Assembly: GCA_947491945.1 (NCBI GenBank)
Contig: CANLLN010000001.1
Location: 248,001-312,000 of the forward strand
DNA: 64,000 nucleotides
Source: an uncultured Carboxylicivirga sp.
GTDB lineage: Bacteria; Bacteroidota; Bacteroidia; Bacteroidales; Marinilabiliaceae
Direction: 5' to 3'
Shown: positions 1 to 8,137 of the stretch, piece after piece
Position numbering within the stretch: the first letter of the stretch is position 1
Layout: each line of letters starts with the position of its first letter
Made by a program: the position numbers and the translations under genes
Notes under the pieces: model-generated
Databases searched by the model: none
What the model was told of the DNA's origin: nothing
Seen by the model: only the letters and a program-made list of their open reading frames with translations

Positions 1-191
1 TCAATGCCATGTGGAAAACAGTATGAACAACCACCCATTTTCATGAAATTGTGGATTCGTGAAATTCTTCGATTGCCAATTTTCATTGAAATATCAGCAA
101 TCCCATACTCATTATAGTCAAAGGTATTTTTAATACGGTGAAGGTGCTTCGTTTTTACAGAAACACTTACCTCGAAAGCAAAGTCTTTCAT
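1..191 (-). CDS. Partial hypothetical protein (C-terminus beyond window)
   Basis: An open reading frame runs from an ATG at 191-189 leftward off the window with no stop, giving at least 63 residues. The visible protein begins MKDFAFEVSV and carries a GGCSYCFPHG stretch near the edge, so a CxxC pair is present. I do not recognise the family. It lies 38 nt downstream of the methyltransferase stop on the same strand, so it could be the sixth gene of that operon or the start of another unit. The evidence is only an open frame, a good start position and the context. Confidence 0.5.
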   Translation of the reverse strand, partial: MKDFAFEVSVSVKTKHLHRIKNTFDYNEYGIADISMKIGNRRISRIHNFMKMGGCSYCFPHGI

Positions 192-229
192 TTAAAATCT
201 AGTTAAGTAAACACTTAACTATCGAGACA

Positions 230-2050
230 TTATCCTTCGATTACAACTCCATACCTATTTTCAATAAACTTATCTAACTCGGACTTATTTGTTTCACTAA
301 GCATATATTCAATATCTGCATCTGAAAAATCATATATGCCAAAGTTTTTAATATAATTTCTGCTCAATGAGAAATACCCTGAAGAATATGGCTTGCTTGT
401 ATTAGCAATGTAAAACCAGAACAAACGCGAACTAAATAAAATCTTAATAACCTGAAGCTTGATCGGGTTATTATCAACAACAGCTAATCCATTATAAAAA
501 AGAAGATCTTCTTTAGAAATTATAAAGTTTGGAGTCGATGGTGCTATATGTGGGAAAAATAACTTACTACCCATTTTCTCAAGAGATTGGTTTCTACCAT
601 AAGCATACCATGCTTCGTATTTCCCATTACCTTTATCTCTTCTTGCGAGTATTTCTTTCTTTGTAAATAAATAATTATAGGCTTTAGGGAAACTTTTATA
701 GAAGGATTTCTCCTCAATCACCTTGGGCTGAGATAATTCCTTAACATATCGATATGGAAATATTATTTTCCGTTTTATTAAATCGATATCCGAAATTGTA
801 GTTAACTTATTTGGATTGATAATATCCCTACATATTGCTTTTTCTATTTGAAAAATTTTTTCATCATCTTTCAAATAATAATAGTTTTTATCCTCTTTAA
901 TTGGATCAAATACATATACATTATTTTTTAATGTTGCAATTCCATTTCTTGTTTTATATTGACTACCAAAAGATTTCCCAATATTCTCAATCCTTTTAAT
1001 TAAATCTATCTTACTAAAACTCCAGCCATCTTCAACACCCAAATCCACATATTTCCTTTTTGTATATGTATTTAACCCAAATCTTAATTCAGAACTATTT
1101 ATTTTCTTATACCTAATAAATTGTGAAGCACAATTCTTAATTAAACAAATACAAGTATATGTAGATCTTGAGTGGAATATTTGCTCTCCCCCAAAATCTA
1201 TCAAATCAAATTCATTCCTACGTTTAGTTATGTATTCTCTTAATGCCCTACCATTTACACTTTTTAAGAATGAATTTACAGTTATATAACCAAGTACTCC
1301 ATTTTCCTTTAATTGCTCTAGAGCAATTTGAAAAAATGGGATATACAAATCAGGATGTCCTGTTGCACACACACTCCAGTTTTGCAAATATTTTTTTGTA
1401 TCATCATCTACATTTCTAGAGCAGACGTAAGGTGGATTACCCAGAATGATATCAAAATATAAAGCCCATTCATGGTTTAGCGCATTCCCAACGAATAAAT
1501 TAAAATTAAAGTCTTCGTCTTCACCGCTTAAAAGGGCTACCAACGACAGTAAAAGCTTTGTTCTTTCTATACTATACTCTTGAATATCTAATCCATAAAT
1601 GTGATTCTCGAATATATCATAAAAACTTTTACCAGTTTTATTTCTCAAGTAAATAGCTGAATCGGCTAAAAAGCCTCCGCATCCACATGATATATCTGCA
1701 AGTTTTAAATCAGGCTTGATGACAGTCCTTGAGAAAGCACTTTTTATTATAAAAGACCTAATGTTTGTAGGAGTATATACAGCGCCATTTACAATTTTAT
1801 CCTTGGGTGAAATAACAAACTCAAATAGCTCAATTAAATTTTCAAGCTCAAATTTATCCTCAAATAGATTCAAAAAGTCAGCTAAATAATCCCAATCTTC
1901 ATCCTGCGAATTGATAAGAAGATTTCCAATAAGATTATTGTTAACCACCTTAATGTCATTAATGCTAATAAAAGTCGATATTAATAGGCGATTTATTTTA
2001 CTAACATCGGAAGAATACCCTTTTAAATATTGAAAAATATCCTGTCTCAT
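230..2050 (-). CDS. N6-adenine DNA methyltransferase (Eco57I/TaqI-like, restriction-modification type)
   Basis: This 606-residue protein probably transfers a methyl group from S-adenosylmethionine to adenine in DNA. Visible motifs are GAVYTP (about residues 89-94), the SAM-binding loop ADISCGCGG (about 118-126) and the catalytic NPPY in DIILGNPPYV (about 200-209). Their order (motif I, then IV, then a long C-terminal half suited to target recognition) is that of gamma-class enzymes such as TaqI. An upstream ATG at 2089 is possible, but the ATG at 2050 overlaps the previous gene's TGA as ATGA, the usual coupled start. It is the last of five tightly packed genes. No endonuclease motif was seen, so it may be a solitary methylase or the modification or recognition part of a defence system. 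Confidence 0.88.
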   Translation of the reverse strand: MRQDIFQYLKGYSSDVSKINRLLISTFISINDIKVVNNNLIGNLLINSQDEDWDYLADFLNLFEDKFELENLIELFEFVISPKDKIVNGAVYTPTNIRSFIIKSAFSRTVIKPDLKLADISCGCGGFLADSAIYLRNKTGKSFYDIFENHIYGLDIQEYSIERTKLLLSLVALLSGEDEDFNFNLFVGNALNHEWALYFDIILGNPPYVCSRNVDDDTKKYLQNWSVCATGHPDLYIPFFQIALEQLKENGVLGYITVNSFLKSVNGRALREYITKRRNEFDLIDFGGEQIFHSRSTYTCICLIKNCASQFIRYKKINSSELRFGLNTYTKRKYVDLGVEDGWSFSKIDLIKRIENIGKSFGSQYKTRNGIATLKNNVYVFDPIKEDKNYYYLKDDEKIFQIEKAICRDIINPNKLTTISDIDLIKRKIIFPYRYVKELSQPKVIEEKSFYKSFPKAYNYLFTKKEILARRDKGNGKYEAWYAYGRNQSLEKMGSKLFFPHIAPSTPNFIISKEDLLFYNGLAVVDNNPIKLQVIKILFSSRLFWFYIANTSKPYSSGYFSLSRNYIKNFGIYDFSDADIEYMLSETNKSELDKFIENRYGVVIEG

Positions 2051-2811
2051 ACATTGGCAAGTTGTGGGAACACTAAACCGGGATGCCAATCAATTGAGGA
2101 AGGATTATAAGCAGTCCATTTTGAAGCTAATGTATGAGCAAAAGGCTTAACCAACGCATCGTAATAGTCCTTCACTAAACTAATATAAACACTTTCTTGC
2201 TGAAGTTGATTCCAATATGTTGGAAAAAAATTCGATAAAACAAAATCAATGCCAAGAACTACCTCAATAGGATAGAACATTACTCTTGGGGCATCAAAAA
2301 AAATTGTTTGTCCAATATCCATATTATCAAAATTCATCCGGTTACCCCCAAAATGAAGGTGGTACATAGGGTGAGGCTCATTACTAACACTATCAATATG
2401 TCTATCAATATGATAGCAAATCTGATGTTTCATATCATTTGGCCCATCTCCCTTTATTTCAATATTAAATTCCAATTTTTTAAGTGGATCAACTAGATTT
2501 CCCCATGAATCACATGAGGCAATCATATCTATTGATAAAACTAAGGATAATGGATTTAAATTTGAAGGTCTTATATGTCTAGGAGGCATATAAAATGGAA
2601 TTTCTAACGAATCAACCTGATACCCCCAATAGGAATAATCAACCGCATCATTCTTATCAACCTTTCTTGTTCGTGTAAAGTCATTTAACTGATTTGCTGC
2701 TTCCCTTAAGGGATATCCTGTTATCCCCACTTTTTCAATAAGATCTGCAAGGTTTTTTAAATCATGAGCCCTTTCACTCCTGAATTTCTTTTGATCAATA
2801 TTTATTGCCAT
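2047..2811 (-). CDS. Hypothetical protein between receiver protein and DNA methylase
   Basis: This 254-residue protein matches no family I recognise. It has no signal peptide and no membrane segment, so it is probably cytoplasmic. It is rich in aromatic residues and His (for example QICYHIDRHID and HPMYHLHFGG near the middle), with scattered Asp/Glu that could bind metal, but no standard PD-(D/E)XK or HNH signature is obvious. It starts 4 nt after the receiver-domain gene and overlaps the methylase start by 4 nt (ATGA), so translation is probably coupled. By position it could be the restriction component or effector of the cluster; that is inference only. Confidence 0.8.
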   Translation of the reverse strand: MAINIDQKKFRSERAHDLKNLADLIEKVGITGYPLREAANQLNDFTRTRKVDKNDAVDYSYWGYQVDSLEIPFYMPPRHIRPSNLNPLSLVLSIDMIASCDSWGNLVDPLKKLEFNIEIKGDGPNDMKHQICYHIDRHIDSVSNEPHPMYHLHFGGNRMNFDNMDIGQTIFFDAPRVMFYPIEVVLGIDFVLSNFFPTYWNQLQQESVYISLVKDYYDALVKPFAHTLASKWTAYNPSSIDWHPGLVFPQLANV

Positions 2812-2815
2812 AAAA

Positions 2816-3907
2816 CTACAAAGACTCCTTGATAAAGTTTAACCTTTCAATTTCTGAAGGATGTAACCTAATACCTTCGTCAAATCCTTCCCTTTCAAGA
2901 GCTGCTTCCAATGATATGTAATCATAATCTTGCCAGACCTTAGGCTCTCTGGACATGACTATCTTAAACCCTTCTCGAGGATCTAGGGCTCGATTATATC
3001 CTCTACAAACAGTCCAAAATTTATAACTATTTGATTTTTCTATTCTTTCTGGATAAACTATTTCTGAAATGCCAGTCTTCTCTTTTAGTAACTTAACTCG
3101 CTCATTTGCATCAACCATGGCTAGATTCTTACCAGTAATTTCTTTAAAAACTTCTAAAACATCTATCATCCACCAGCGATCCCAACCAACAGAGAACACT
3201 CCATTATATTTTGCATTCTTAAATACTTCATCTCTTATAATATTCCATTTTTCAGACCTTTCAATATCAACACCTAACCTAACTGCCAATAAATCTTGAC
3301 TAATCAATGGACCATTCATATATATTAAATCCTTAAGAATTACCTGTGCAATATTATAAGAAGGCAAGGATTCAGAAATTAATAAAGACGAGTATATTCT
3401 AGCATCAATTTTATCGTATTTAATATCTAGCAACTTATCCATATTAAGTCCAATTTGGTTTATGCATTCATAACCTTTTATAAGTCCGTAGATTCTTCTA
3501 GATTCTTTATCGTAGTTTTGTTGTTCTTTATGAAAACGCATGTCAAACAAATCATGACTACTTAGATCCCTCTTGTATAGGCTTTTAATCTTATCTTGAG
3601 TAGAACAAAGAATTATAGGAATATCAAGATTTTTTAAATCAATTGACCTTTCTCTAATATTTTGCGCTAAGGTTGGTGCTTTATATTGAACTCTTTCTCC
3701 TTTCGAATTTGCAGCAGAATCAAGTTCTAAATCAAGAATAACAGCTTTTATATCACCCTGATTAATACGCTCTGCAATTACGGACAAATCAGCGGTTTCA
3801 AATAATTCAACCTCTAGTAATCCATTTGCCTGCAAAGCATCCTTTATTGCTTCAATCTGGGGACGACCACCATTTATTTCATCGTCAATATATAGTACTT
3901 TCTCCAT
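2816..3907 (-). CDS. Response-regulator receiver protein with unrecognised C-terminal domain
   Basis: The N-terminus of this 363-residue protein is a CheY-like receiver: acidic pair in VLYIDDE (D8, D9), likely phosphoacceptor D59 in AVILDLELDS, and a strand with IPIILCSTQDK. From about residue 150 to the end the sequence is not a standard output domain (no OmpR, LuxR, NtrC or LytTR features). It may bind partners of this operon instead of a promoter. The gene lies 3 nt after the histidine-kinase gene, its likely phosphodonor, and 4 nt before an unknown gene. An atypical regulator tied to a DNA methylase operon is unusual. Confidence 0.8.
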   Translation of the reverse strand: MEKVLYIDDEINGGRPQIEAIKDALQANGLLEVELFETADLSVIAERINQGDIKAVILDLELDSAANSKGERVQYKAPTLAQNIRERSIDLKNLDIPIILCSTQDKIKSLYKRDLSSHDLFDMRFHKEQQNYDKESRRIYGLIKGYECINQIGLNMDKLLDIKYDKIDARIYSSLLISESLPSYNIAQVILKDLIYMNGPLISQDLLAVRLGVDIERSEKWNIIRDEVFKNAKYNGVFSVGWDRWWMIDVLEVFKEITGKNLAMVDANERVKLLKEKTGISEIVYPERIEKSNSYKFWTVCRGYNRALDPREGFKIVMSREPKVWQDYDYISLEAALEREGFDEGIRLHPSEIERLNFIKESL

Positions 3908-3910
3908 AGC

Positions 3911-6220
3911 TTAATCATTTTTAACGGGTACAATCACCCTAATAGTTGTAGCATACCCTTCTTCTGGTTCTCTTATATAAATGTCGCCATTATATCCTTC
4001 AATGATATCCTTTACGATTTTCAAGCCAAGCCCCGTGCCTGTCATTTCTTCAATTTCATCAGCGAATTTACCTGATGGACTGCTCGTAGTAAAAAATGGA
4101 TCAAACACTTTCTCTTGGTGTTCGACAGGAATACCATCACCATTATCTGAGAAATCTAAATAAATTTGATTGTTGACGCGTCCAGCTTGTACCAGTATTT
4201 TACCATTTGCTCCTGCACGCTTAATTGCTTTTTTAGAATTGGAGAAAAAATTAAATAATATTGAAGCCCATTCTGACTTATGCATTGGACATGTAAAAAG
4301 GTCATAACCATTAAATTCCGGGCTTATCAATTCAATTCCGATTCTTTCACAGTTAGGCGCTGCAACTTTATAAAAAGGCTTAACAACATCCCTAATTTCA
4401 ATTGGCTCCAACTCTCTATTTACATTCTCAGAAACCGCTTTATCAAAATAAGATGTATAAGTTCTAAATGATGAAGAGTTCAAAGCTAATCGCTCTAATT
4501 TTTTTAAAACATCCTGTTCTTCAGAATGATCTCTAATTAAAGCGTGTATATCAAGTTCAAATGCATCTAAATGGTGTTTGATTTCATGAATAAACTCACC
4601 AATAATTAATCCAAGGCTAGATAGTATTCTTAATAACTGAATTTCCTGTAGAAGTTCACTAGTCTTTTTTTCCTGTTCATAATTTGCATCTTTTATCCTT
4701 TGAGCAAAATCACGAAAATCATTTGAAGAGAAATCGTTATCATTTTCTTCAGTCTTAGACTTTTTATCATCTGACTTTTCTTCTTGTTCCTTTTTTTCAG
4801 CAGCCTTTTCAAGTTTTGCTGCAACATCATCTAAAATTTCCTTTGGTTTTTTAGGCTCCCAATCTTTTTGTGTTGTTTGTGATTTCTTTCCCCTTTCAGC
4901 GGAAACTTTTATAGCAGCATCAGTTATTACTTTATAAGTAAAATCTCTCAACTCTTTTAATGCATCATTTTCAAATAAACCTTCTCTACTTGATAGCTCC
5001 TGAAAATTAACACCTTCAGAATCATTAATTTCGATAAATCCGTAAAAGTTATTATTACCATGAGGTGCTAAAATAACTCTTCTACGCACCGAAGCATCTA
5101 GTCCTAACCAATCATTATCAACTTCTCCATATGGTAAAACTCTAAAACCATTTCTGTATAATCGAATTCCTCCCCATATTTCGGCATTTCTCCTGATAAT
5201 GGTTTCAGACTGCTTCGGAATCAATCCTGAATAATATATAAAGTAATAAATCTTTATATGGATATTTCTGAGAAATTTAAAAGGTTTGTATTTTTCATTT
5301 CTTGAGTTTGCTCCTATCTCAATTAAATCCTCAGGAAAGTTAAAATAGGTACTTGATAAAGAATAATACCCATCACCCACACTATCTACATACCCTTCAA
5401 TTATTGCAGTAGCATAGTTATAAAATTCTGAGTTGACATCAACAATTGGCTCTGCGTTGTCAATGTTTCCTTGATAAAAACTTGCTTTGAACCCGGGTTC
5501 TTTTGTATTTTCCTTGACCAATTCTGATAATGGATACGGTTGGAGCAACTCTGATACATACCTAAATGCTCTCTTTAACATCCCTTCTGACCAAATATCA
5601 CGCAAATCATCAATTATGATTATGGTACCTTCAAGCCGATCTTTAGGAATCCACTCTAATTTATTAGAGATTAAATTAATATCCTGATCTATTTTATAAT
5701 CAGCCCAATCAATTTCTACTTTAATCGCTTCTGAATTCTCTTTTGTTTGAGAAATAATTGTCAAGTAGTTTCCTAGTCGATGCGTAGCAAATCGTCCTAT
5801 GCCTTTCTGTCCAGCTCTAGTTCGGTTATATCGTGGTGATTTAGGATTATGAATCTTGTCACTTGATGAAATCTTCATAAAACCAAATATTAATTGATCT
5901 CTAGTCATACCATGACCGTTATCAATGATAGTTAACCTTCCTCCCTTTTTTTCAGTATTTTCAAAATACAAATCTACTGTGGTGGCATCTGCATCATAAG
6001 CATTCTTAACCAACTCTGCTACTGCCGTTTCATGTCTACCGACCAATTCTTTTCCTAATCGGTTAATTATACCAGCATCAACAGAAAAACGAACAAGCTT
6101 TTCGTCTAGACTAGCAATCTCATTTGATAATGAAATAATTAAACTATTATCAGAATTGTCTTTAACCAATTCTTCACTCAATTTTCTTTTTAGCTGTTCA
6201 ATCTTAGCATTATTAACCAT
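3911..6220 (-). CDS. Dual-GHKL histidine kinase with N-terminal MORC/Hsp90-like ATPase domain
   Basis: This 769-residue soluble protein has two ATPase folds of the GHKL superfamily. The first, near the N-terminus, has an N box ELVKNAYDA (about residues 68-76), DNGHGM (about 99) and a lid GQKGIGRFA, as in Hsp90, MutL and MORC ATPases. After a Lys/Glu-rich linker (about 450-500) comes a dimerisation helix with H545 in FIHEIKHH as probable phosphoacceptor, then a second histidine-kinase ATPase with NFFSNSKKAI, DNGDGIP and GTGLGLKI. There is no signal peptide or membrane span, so the input is cytoplasmic. It lies between the HTH gene (4 nt) and the receiver gene (3 nt). MORC-like ATPases are known companions of restriction-modification genes; joining one to a histidine kinase suggests signalling of DNA damage or invasion. 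Confidence 0.88.
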   Translation of the reverse strand: MVNNAKIEQLKRKLSEELVKDNSDNSLIISLSNEIASLDEKLVRFSVDAGIINRLGKELVGRHETAVAELVKNAYDADATTVDLYFENTEKKGGRLTIIDNGHGMTRDQLIFGFMKISSSDKIHNPKSPRYNRTRAGQKGIGRFATHRLGNYLTIISQTKENSEAIKVEIDWADYKIDQDINLISNKLEWIPKDRLEGTIIIIDDLRDIWSEGMLKRAFRYVSELLQPYPLSELVKENTKEPGFKASFYQGNIDNAEPIVDVNSEFYNYATAIIEGYVDSVGDGYYSLSSTYFNFPEDLIEIGANSRNEKYKPFKFLRNIHIKIYYFIYYSGLIPKQSETIIRRNAEIWGGIRLYRNGFRVLPYGEVDNDWLGLDASVRRRVILAPHGNNNFYGFIEINDSEGVNFQELSSREGLFENDALKELRDFTYKVITDAAIKVSAERGKKSQTTQKDWEPKKPKEILDDVAAKLEKAAEKKEQEEKSDDKKSKTEENDNDFSSNDFRDFAQRIKDANYEQEKKTSELLQEIQLLRILSSLGLIIGEFIHEIKHHLDAFELDIHALIRDHSEEQDVLKKLERLALNSSSFRTYTSYFDKAVSENVNRELEPIEIRDVVKPFYKVAAPNCERIGIELISPEFNGYDLFTCPMHKSEWASILFNFFSNSKKAIKRAGANGKILVQAGRVNNQIYLDFSDNGDGIPVEHQEKVFDPFFTTSSPSGKFADEIEEMTGTGLGLKIVKDIIEGYNGDIYIREPEEGYATTIRVIVPVKND

Positions 6221-6224
6221 CCTC

Positions 6225-6476
6225 TTATCTTTTAAGAGTTATATGACCACAAACTGCTTCTAAAAGCTCACACGGATTTAAATCAATTGCAAGAGCAATC
6301 AAATACAATTCATCTGCTCTAAGCTTTGTTGTAGGATTTAAAGTTAACTCACTCAAACGCGATGTACTAATTCCTGTTCGTCTAGCAACTTCTGCTTTTT
6401 TTATTGATTTCTTACTTAAAAAGATGCCAAGTTCAGTCATTTCATTTAGATTTTCGGGAAGCAAATATAGAAACAT
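6225..6476 (-). CDS. Xre/Cro-type HTH regulator, first gene of the methylase operon
   Basis: This 83-residue protein has a helix-turn-helix of the Cro/C1 type: KAEVARRTGISTSRLSELT followed by ELYLIALAIDL. It probably represses or times its own operon, like the controller proteins of restriction-modification systems. The ATG at 6476 lies just downstream of a perfect 7+7 bp palindrome; an internal ATG at 6440 is an alternative start that would still keep the whole HTH. The stop is 4 nt before the kinase gene, so it is co-transcribed with it. Confidence 0.8.
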   Translation of the reverse strand: MFLYLLPENLNEMTELGIFLSKKSIKKAEVARRTGISTSRLSELTLNPTTKLRADELYLIALAIDLNPCELLEAVCGHITLKR

Positions 6477-6478
6477 TA

Positions 6479-6494
6479 AATCAATTTATTGATT
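6479..6494. promoter_or_regulatory. Palindrome upstream of HTH gene (candidate operator)
   Basis: AATCAAT-TT-ATTGATT is a perfect inverted repeat with a 2-nt spacer ending 3 nt upstream of the HTH start codon. Its position is right for an autoregulatory operator, but the DNA is very AT-rich, so chance is not excluded. Confidence 0.35.
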
Positions 6495-6817
6495 ATCGAA
6501 ATCAAACACTATTCAAAATTCTGTCATATACAATTAATTAAACGAAAATATTTAGCTCAAATACTATTCTTACATTCTCAACATTTCTTTGTGAGGTTTG
6601 AAAACCATTCTGTTATTTTTAATTCGTATACCCCATAAGACGTGATACAAAAAAAAACATCTATCACTTCCTTAAGATCTAATTGTAAATAGACATGAGC
6701 ATAACACACCTAAAATATACTTATATTTAATTAGTATTTGCTCCTTATTTTCCACCTCAACCAATTTATTTCAAATAATTGTGGATCCGTAATATAAGGG
6801 ATGCTATTTCTTCTTTA

Positions 6818-6843
6818 TATCTTTGGTAGTGTACTTATCTTTG
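6818..6843 (+). promoter_or_regulatory. Two Bacteroidota -7-like elements (TATCTTTG)
   Basis: TATCTTTG occurs at 6818-6825 and again at 6836-6843, each matching TAnnTTTG exactly, 23-48 nt upstream of the ATG at 6866. No convincing -33 TTTG was found at standard spacing, so this is a partial promoter match. Confidence 0.35.
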
Positions 6844-6865
6844 ATAATGAATAAAACTTACAAAT

Positions 6866-7099
6866 ATGAATGAATACTATTATAAGTTTGATAGTAAAAG
6901 AATGAAAATAGAATTTCCGAAACTATCGACAAAACTTGAAGATTGTGATGAATTCATTCCTTATTTAAAGCAAAAGCAAGGAGATTTTATTCAAGTAATA
7001 GATGGTAAAGGCGATGCCTTTAGTTATTCATCAGGAAGACCTGTGAGGATTATTAATATATCATTAAAGCAAAAAAAATGGATTTTTTTATTGATATGA
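6866..7099 (+). CDS. Small unknown protein, possibly 5' half of a frame-broken gene
   Basis: This 77-residue frame (MNEYYYKFDSKR...) ends shortly after a run of eight A at 7071-7078. The part containing FIQVIDGKGDAF faintly recalls the N-terminal domain of RsmE-type rRNA methyltransferases, too weakly for a call. The next frame (7078-7383) begins inside the same A8 run in the -1 frame, so the two may be one protein of about 170 residues split by a lost base, or expressed by slippage. Two -7-like elements lie just upstream. Confidence 0.45.
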   Translation: MNEYYYKFDSKRMKIEFPKLSTKLEDCDEFIPYLKQKQGDFIQVIDGKGDAFSYSSGRPVRIINISLKQKKWIFLLI

Positions 7100-7383
7100 A
7101 GTTACACGATTACTGGCATGAAGTAATATTTGAAGAAGTCCTTAATGAGGATATTCCCATTTTGAAAAAGAGGTATGCGAATAGTTTTCAAGAGAATATC
7201 ATGTATAAAGGTAATAAGAACTTCCAGGGTAAAGTATTTCATTTTGTAGATGAGAACAGGGCTAAATTCAGATTCTTTGCCTTTGTTGCAGAGTGGCATA
7301 ATCACAATCCTTTTTACTTCAAGATAATTGACAGGTTAAAAATCATGGCTAAATCACATTATTACCAAGCTGGAAATTATTAA
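7078..7383 (+). CDS. Small unknown protein, possibly 3' half of a frame-broken gene
   Basis: This 101-residue frame is rich in aromatic and basic residues (FHFVDENRAKFRFFAF, HNHNPFYFKI). I do not recognise it. Its ATG is the end of the A8 tract that closes the preceding frame, and the two overlap by 22 nt. Translation from its own ATG or by -1 slippage are both possible. The lack of an obvious family and the position between an accessory operon and a gene-poor stretch fit a decaying accessory gene. Confidence 0.45.
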   Translation: MDFFIDMKLHDYWHEVIFEEVLNEDIPILKKRYANSFQENIMYKGNKNFQGKVFHFVDENRAKFRFFAFVAEWHNHNPFYFKIIDRLKIMAKSHYYQAGNY

Positions 7384-7469
7384 CATTGGGTATATTTAAA
7401 GAGATTAGATTTTAGAAAATTGGATGTTACAATTCTTAAAACTTGACAATCCTCCCCTTTTGAGGTGAA

Positions 7470-7542
7470 ATAACCGGCTAAATTAACACCGATGAAACAC
7501 TGTTCAGAAATTTTAAAATTTCATTACACTATTTTTACAACT
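7470..7542 (+). repeat. Dispersed direct repeat, left copy (partner 35064-35136)
   Basis: A 73-nt stretch starting ATAACCGGCTAAATTAACAC and ending TTTTTACAACT aligns without gaps to 35064-35136 with about three quarters of positions identical by hand count; the first 20 nt differ at one position. Same orientation. The two copies flank the entire PUL. Confidence 0.65.
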
Positions 7543-7819
7543 CAAGCCCTATAGATGCCTCATTTATAAAGCTTAGAAAACTCTGTATCGGTAAGTGAGG
7601 TTAATTGACTGACAATCAGAGTCGTAAGTGATTCTGTGTAATATATCCAATAGGGGTTGATAGGTTGATAATCAAGGCTCTAGTGTGTTAGTTGATGTTT
7701 TTCTTGGGAATATATTTAATCTGTCAAAATTTGTTCAGTGTCACAAAACCACCGTTTGGAGAGACATTTTCCTCTACTATTTTCATAAACTGTTTTCTAA
7801 ATTTAGTTTAAATTAAAAA

Positions 7820-7840
7820 ACCACGTTCTATGAGCGTGGT
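7820..7840. repeat. Hairpin ACCACGTTC-TAT-GAGCGTGGT (REP/IS200-like)
   Basis: A 9-bp stem (one G-T pair) closes a 3-nt loop. It shares the CCACG...CGTGG core with the hairpin at 7948-7966. There is no T-run directly after it, so it is not a typical terminator. Confidence 0.5.
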
Positions 7841-7947
7841 CAGAGAAGCTTTACATTTTGCATTAATTGTATTTTAGAAATTCAATCATACGTAATGGCT
7901 TCAATGATTTATATTCGTATTTAATGACCTATGGGCTTATCTCAATG

Positions 7948-7973
7948 CCACGTCCTTTGGGCGTGGATTTTTT
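7948..7973 (+). repeat. Hairpin CCACGTCC-TTT-GGGCGTGG followed by T6
   Basis: An 8-bp stem with a 3-nt loop is followed by ATTTTTT, so it could end plus-strand transcription. The sequence resembles subterminal hairpins of IS200/IS605-family elements, and a related hairpin lies about 110 bp to the left. No HUH transposase gene is present, so an element remnant or REP pair is the alternative to a simple terminator. Confidence 0.5.
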
Positions 7974-8137
7974 ACTCTCACGATTTTACCTTTTGAGAGT
8001 ATGAAAGTTAGTTTTTGATAGATGGACACTAACAGTCAGGTTCATAAATATATAAAACTATATAGTCTATTTGATTTGGAAGTGGTAATACATCTTTGAT
8101 TTCCTTAAAAATCCTTTTAAATGATTATTTTTGAATT

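Larger units (their letters stand above)
6477..6865. other. Divergent AT-rich intergenic region
   Basis: This 389-bp region separates the minus-strand HTH operon from the plus-strand small reading frames. It holds the candidate operator next to the HTH start and two -7-like elements near its right end. I see no RNA gene. Confidence 0.6.
7384..8137. other. Gene-poor 750-bp stretch upstream of the PUL regulator
   Basis: No coding frame is convincing here. The stretch contains the left copy of a dispersed repeat (7470-7542) and two related hairpins (7820-7840, 7948-7966). I found no clear promoter match directly upstream of the regulator gene at 8138. Confidence 0.6.

Noticed and set aside
6866-7099. 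RsmE-type rRNA methyltransferase fragment
   Set aside because: Only a short QVIDGKG-like similarity; the rest and the length do not fit.
7820-7973. Complete IS200/IS605 element or CRISPR repeats
   Set aside because: No transposase gene and only about 130 bp between the hairpins; two copies do not form an array and there are no spacers.
7384-8137. tRNA or small RNA gene in the gene-poor stretch
   Set aside because: No cloverleaf-like arrangement or conserved T-loop sequence was found; only the two hairpins and the repeat stand out.
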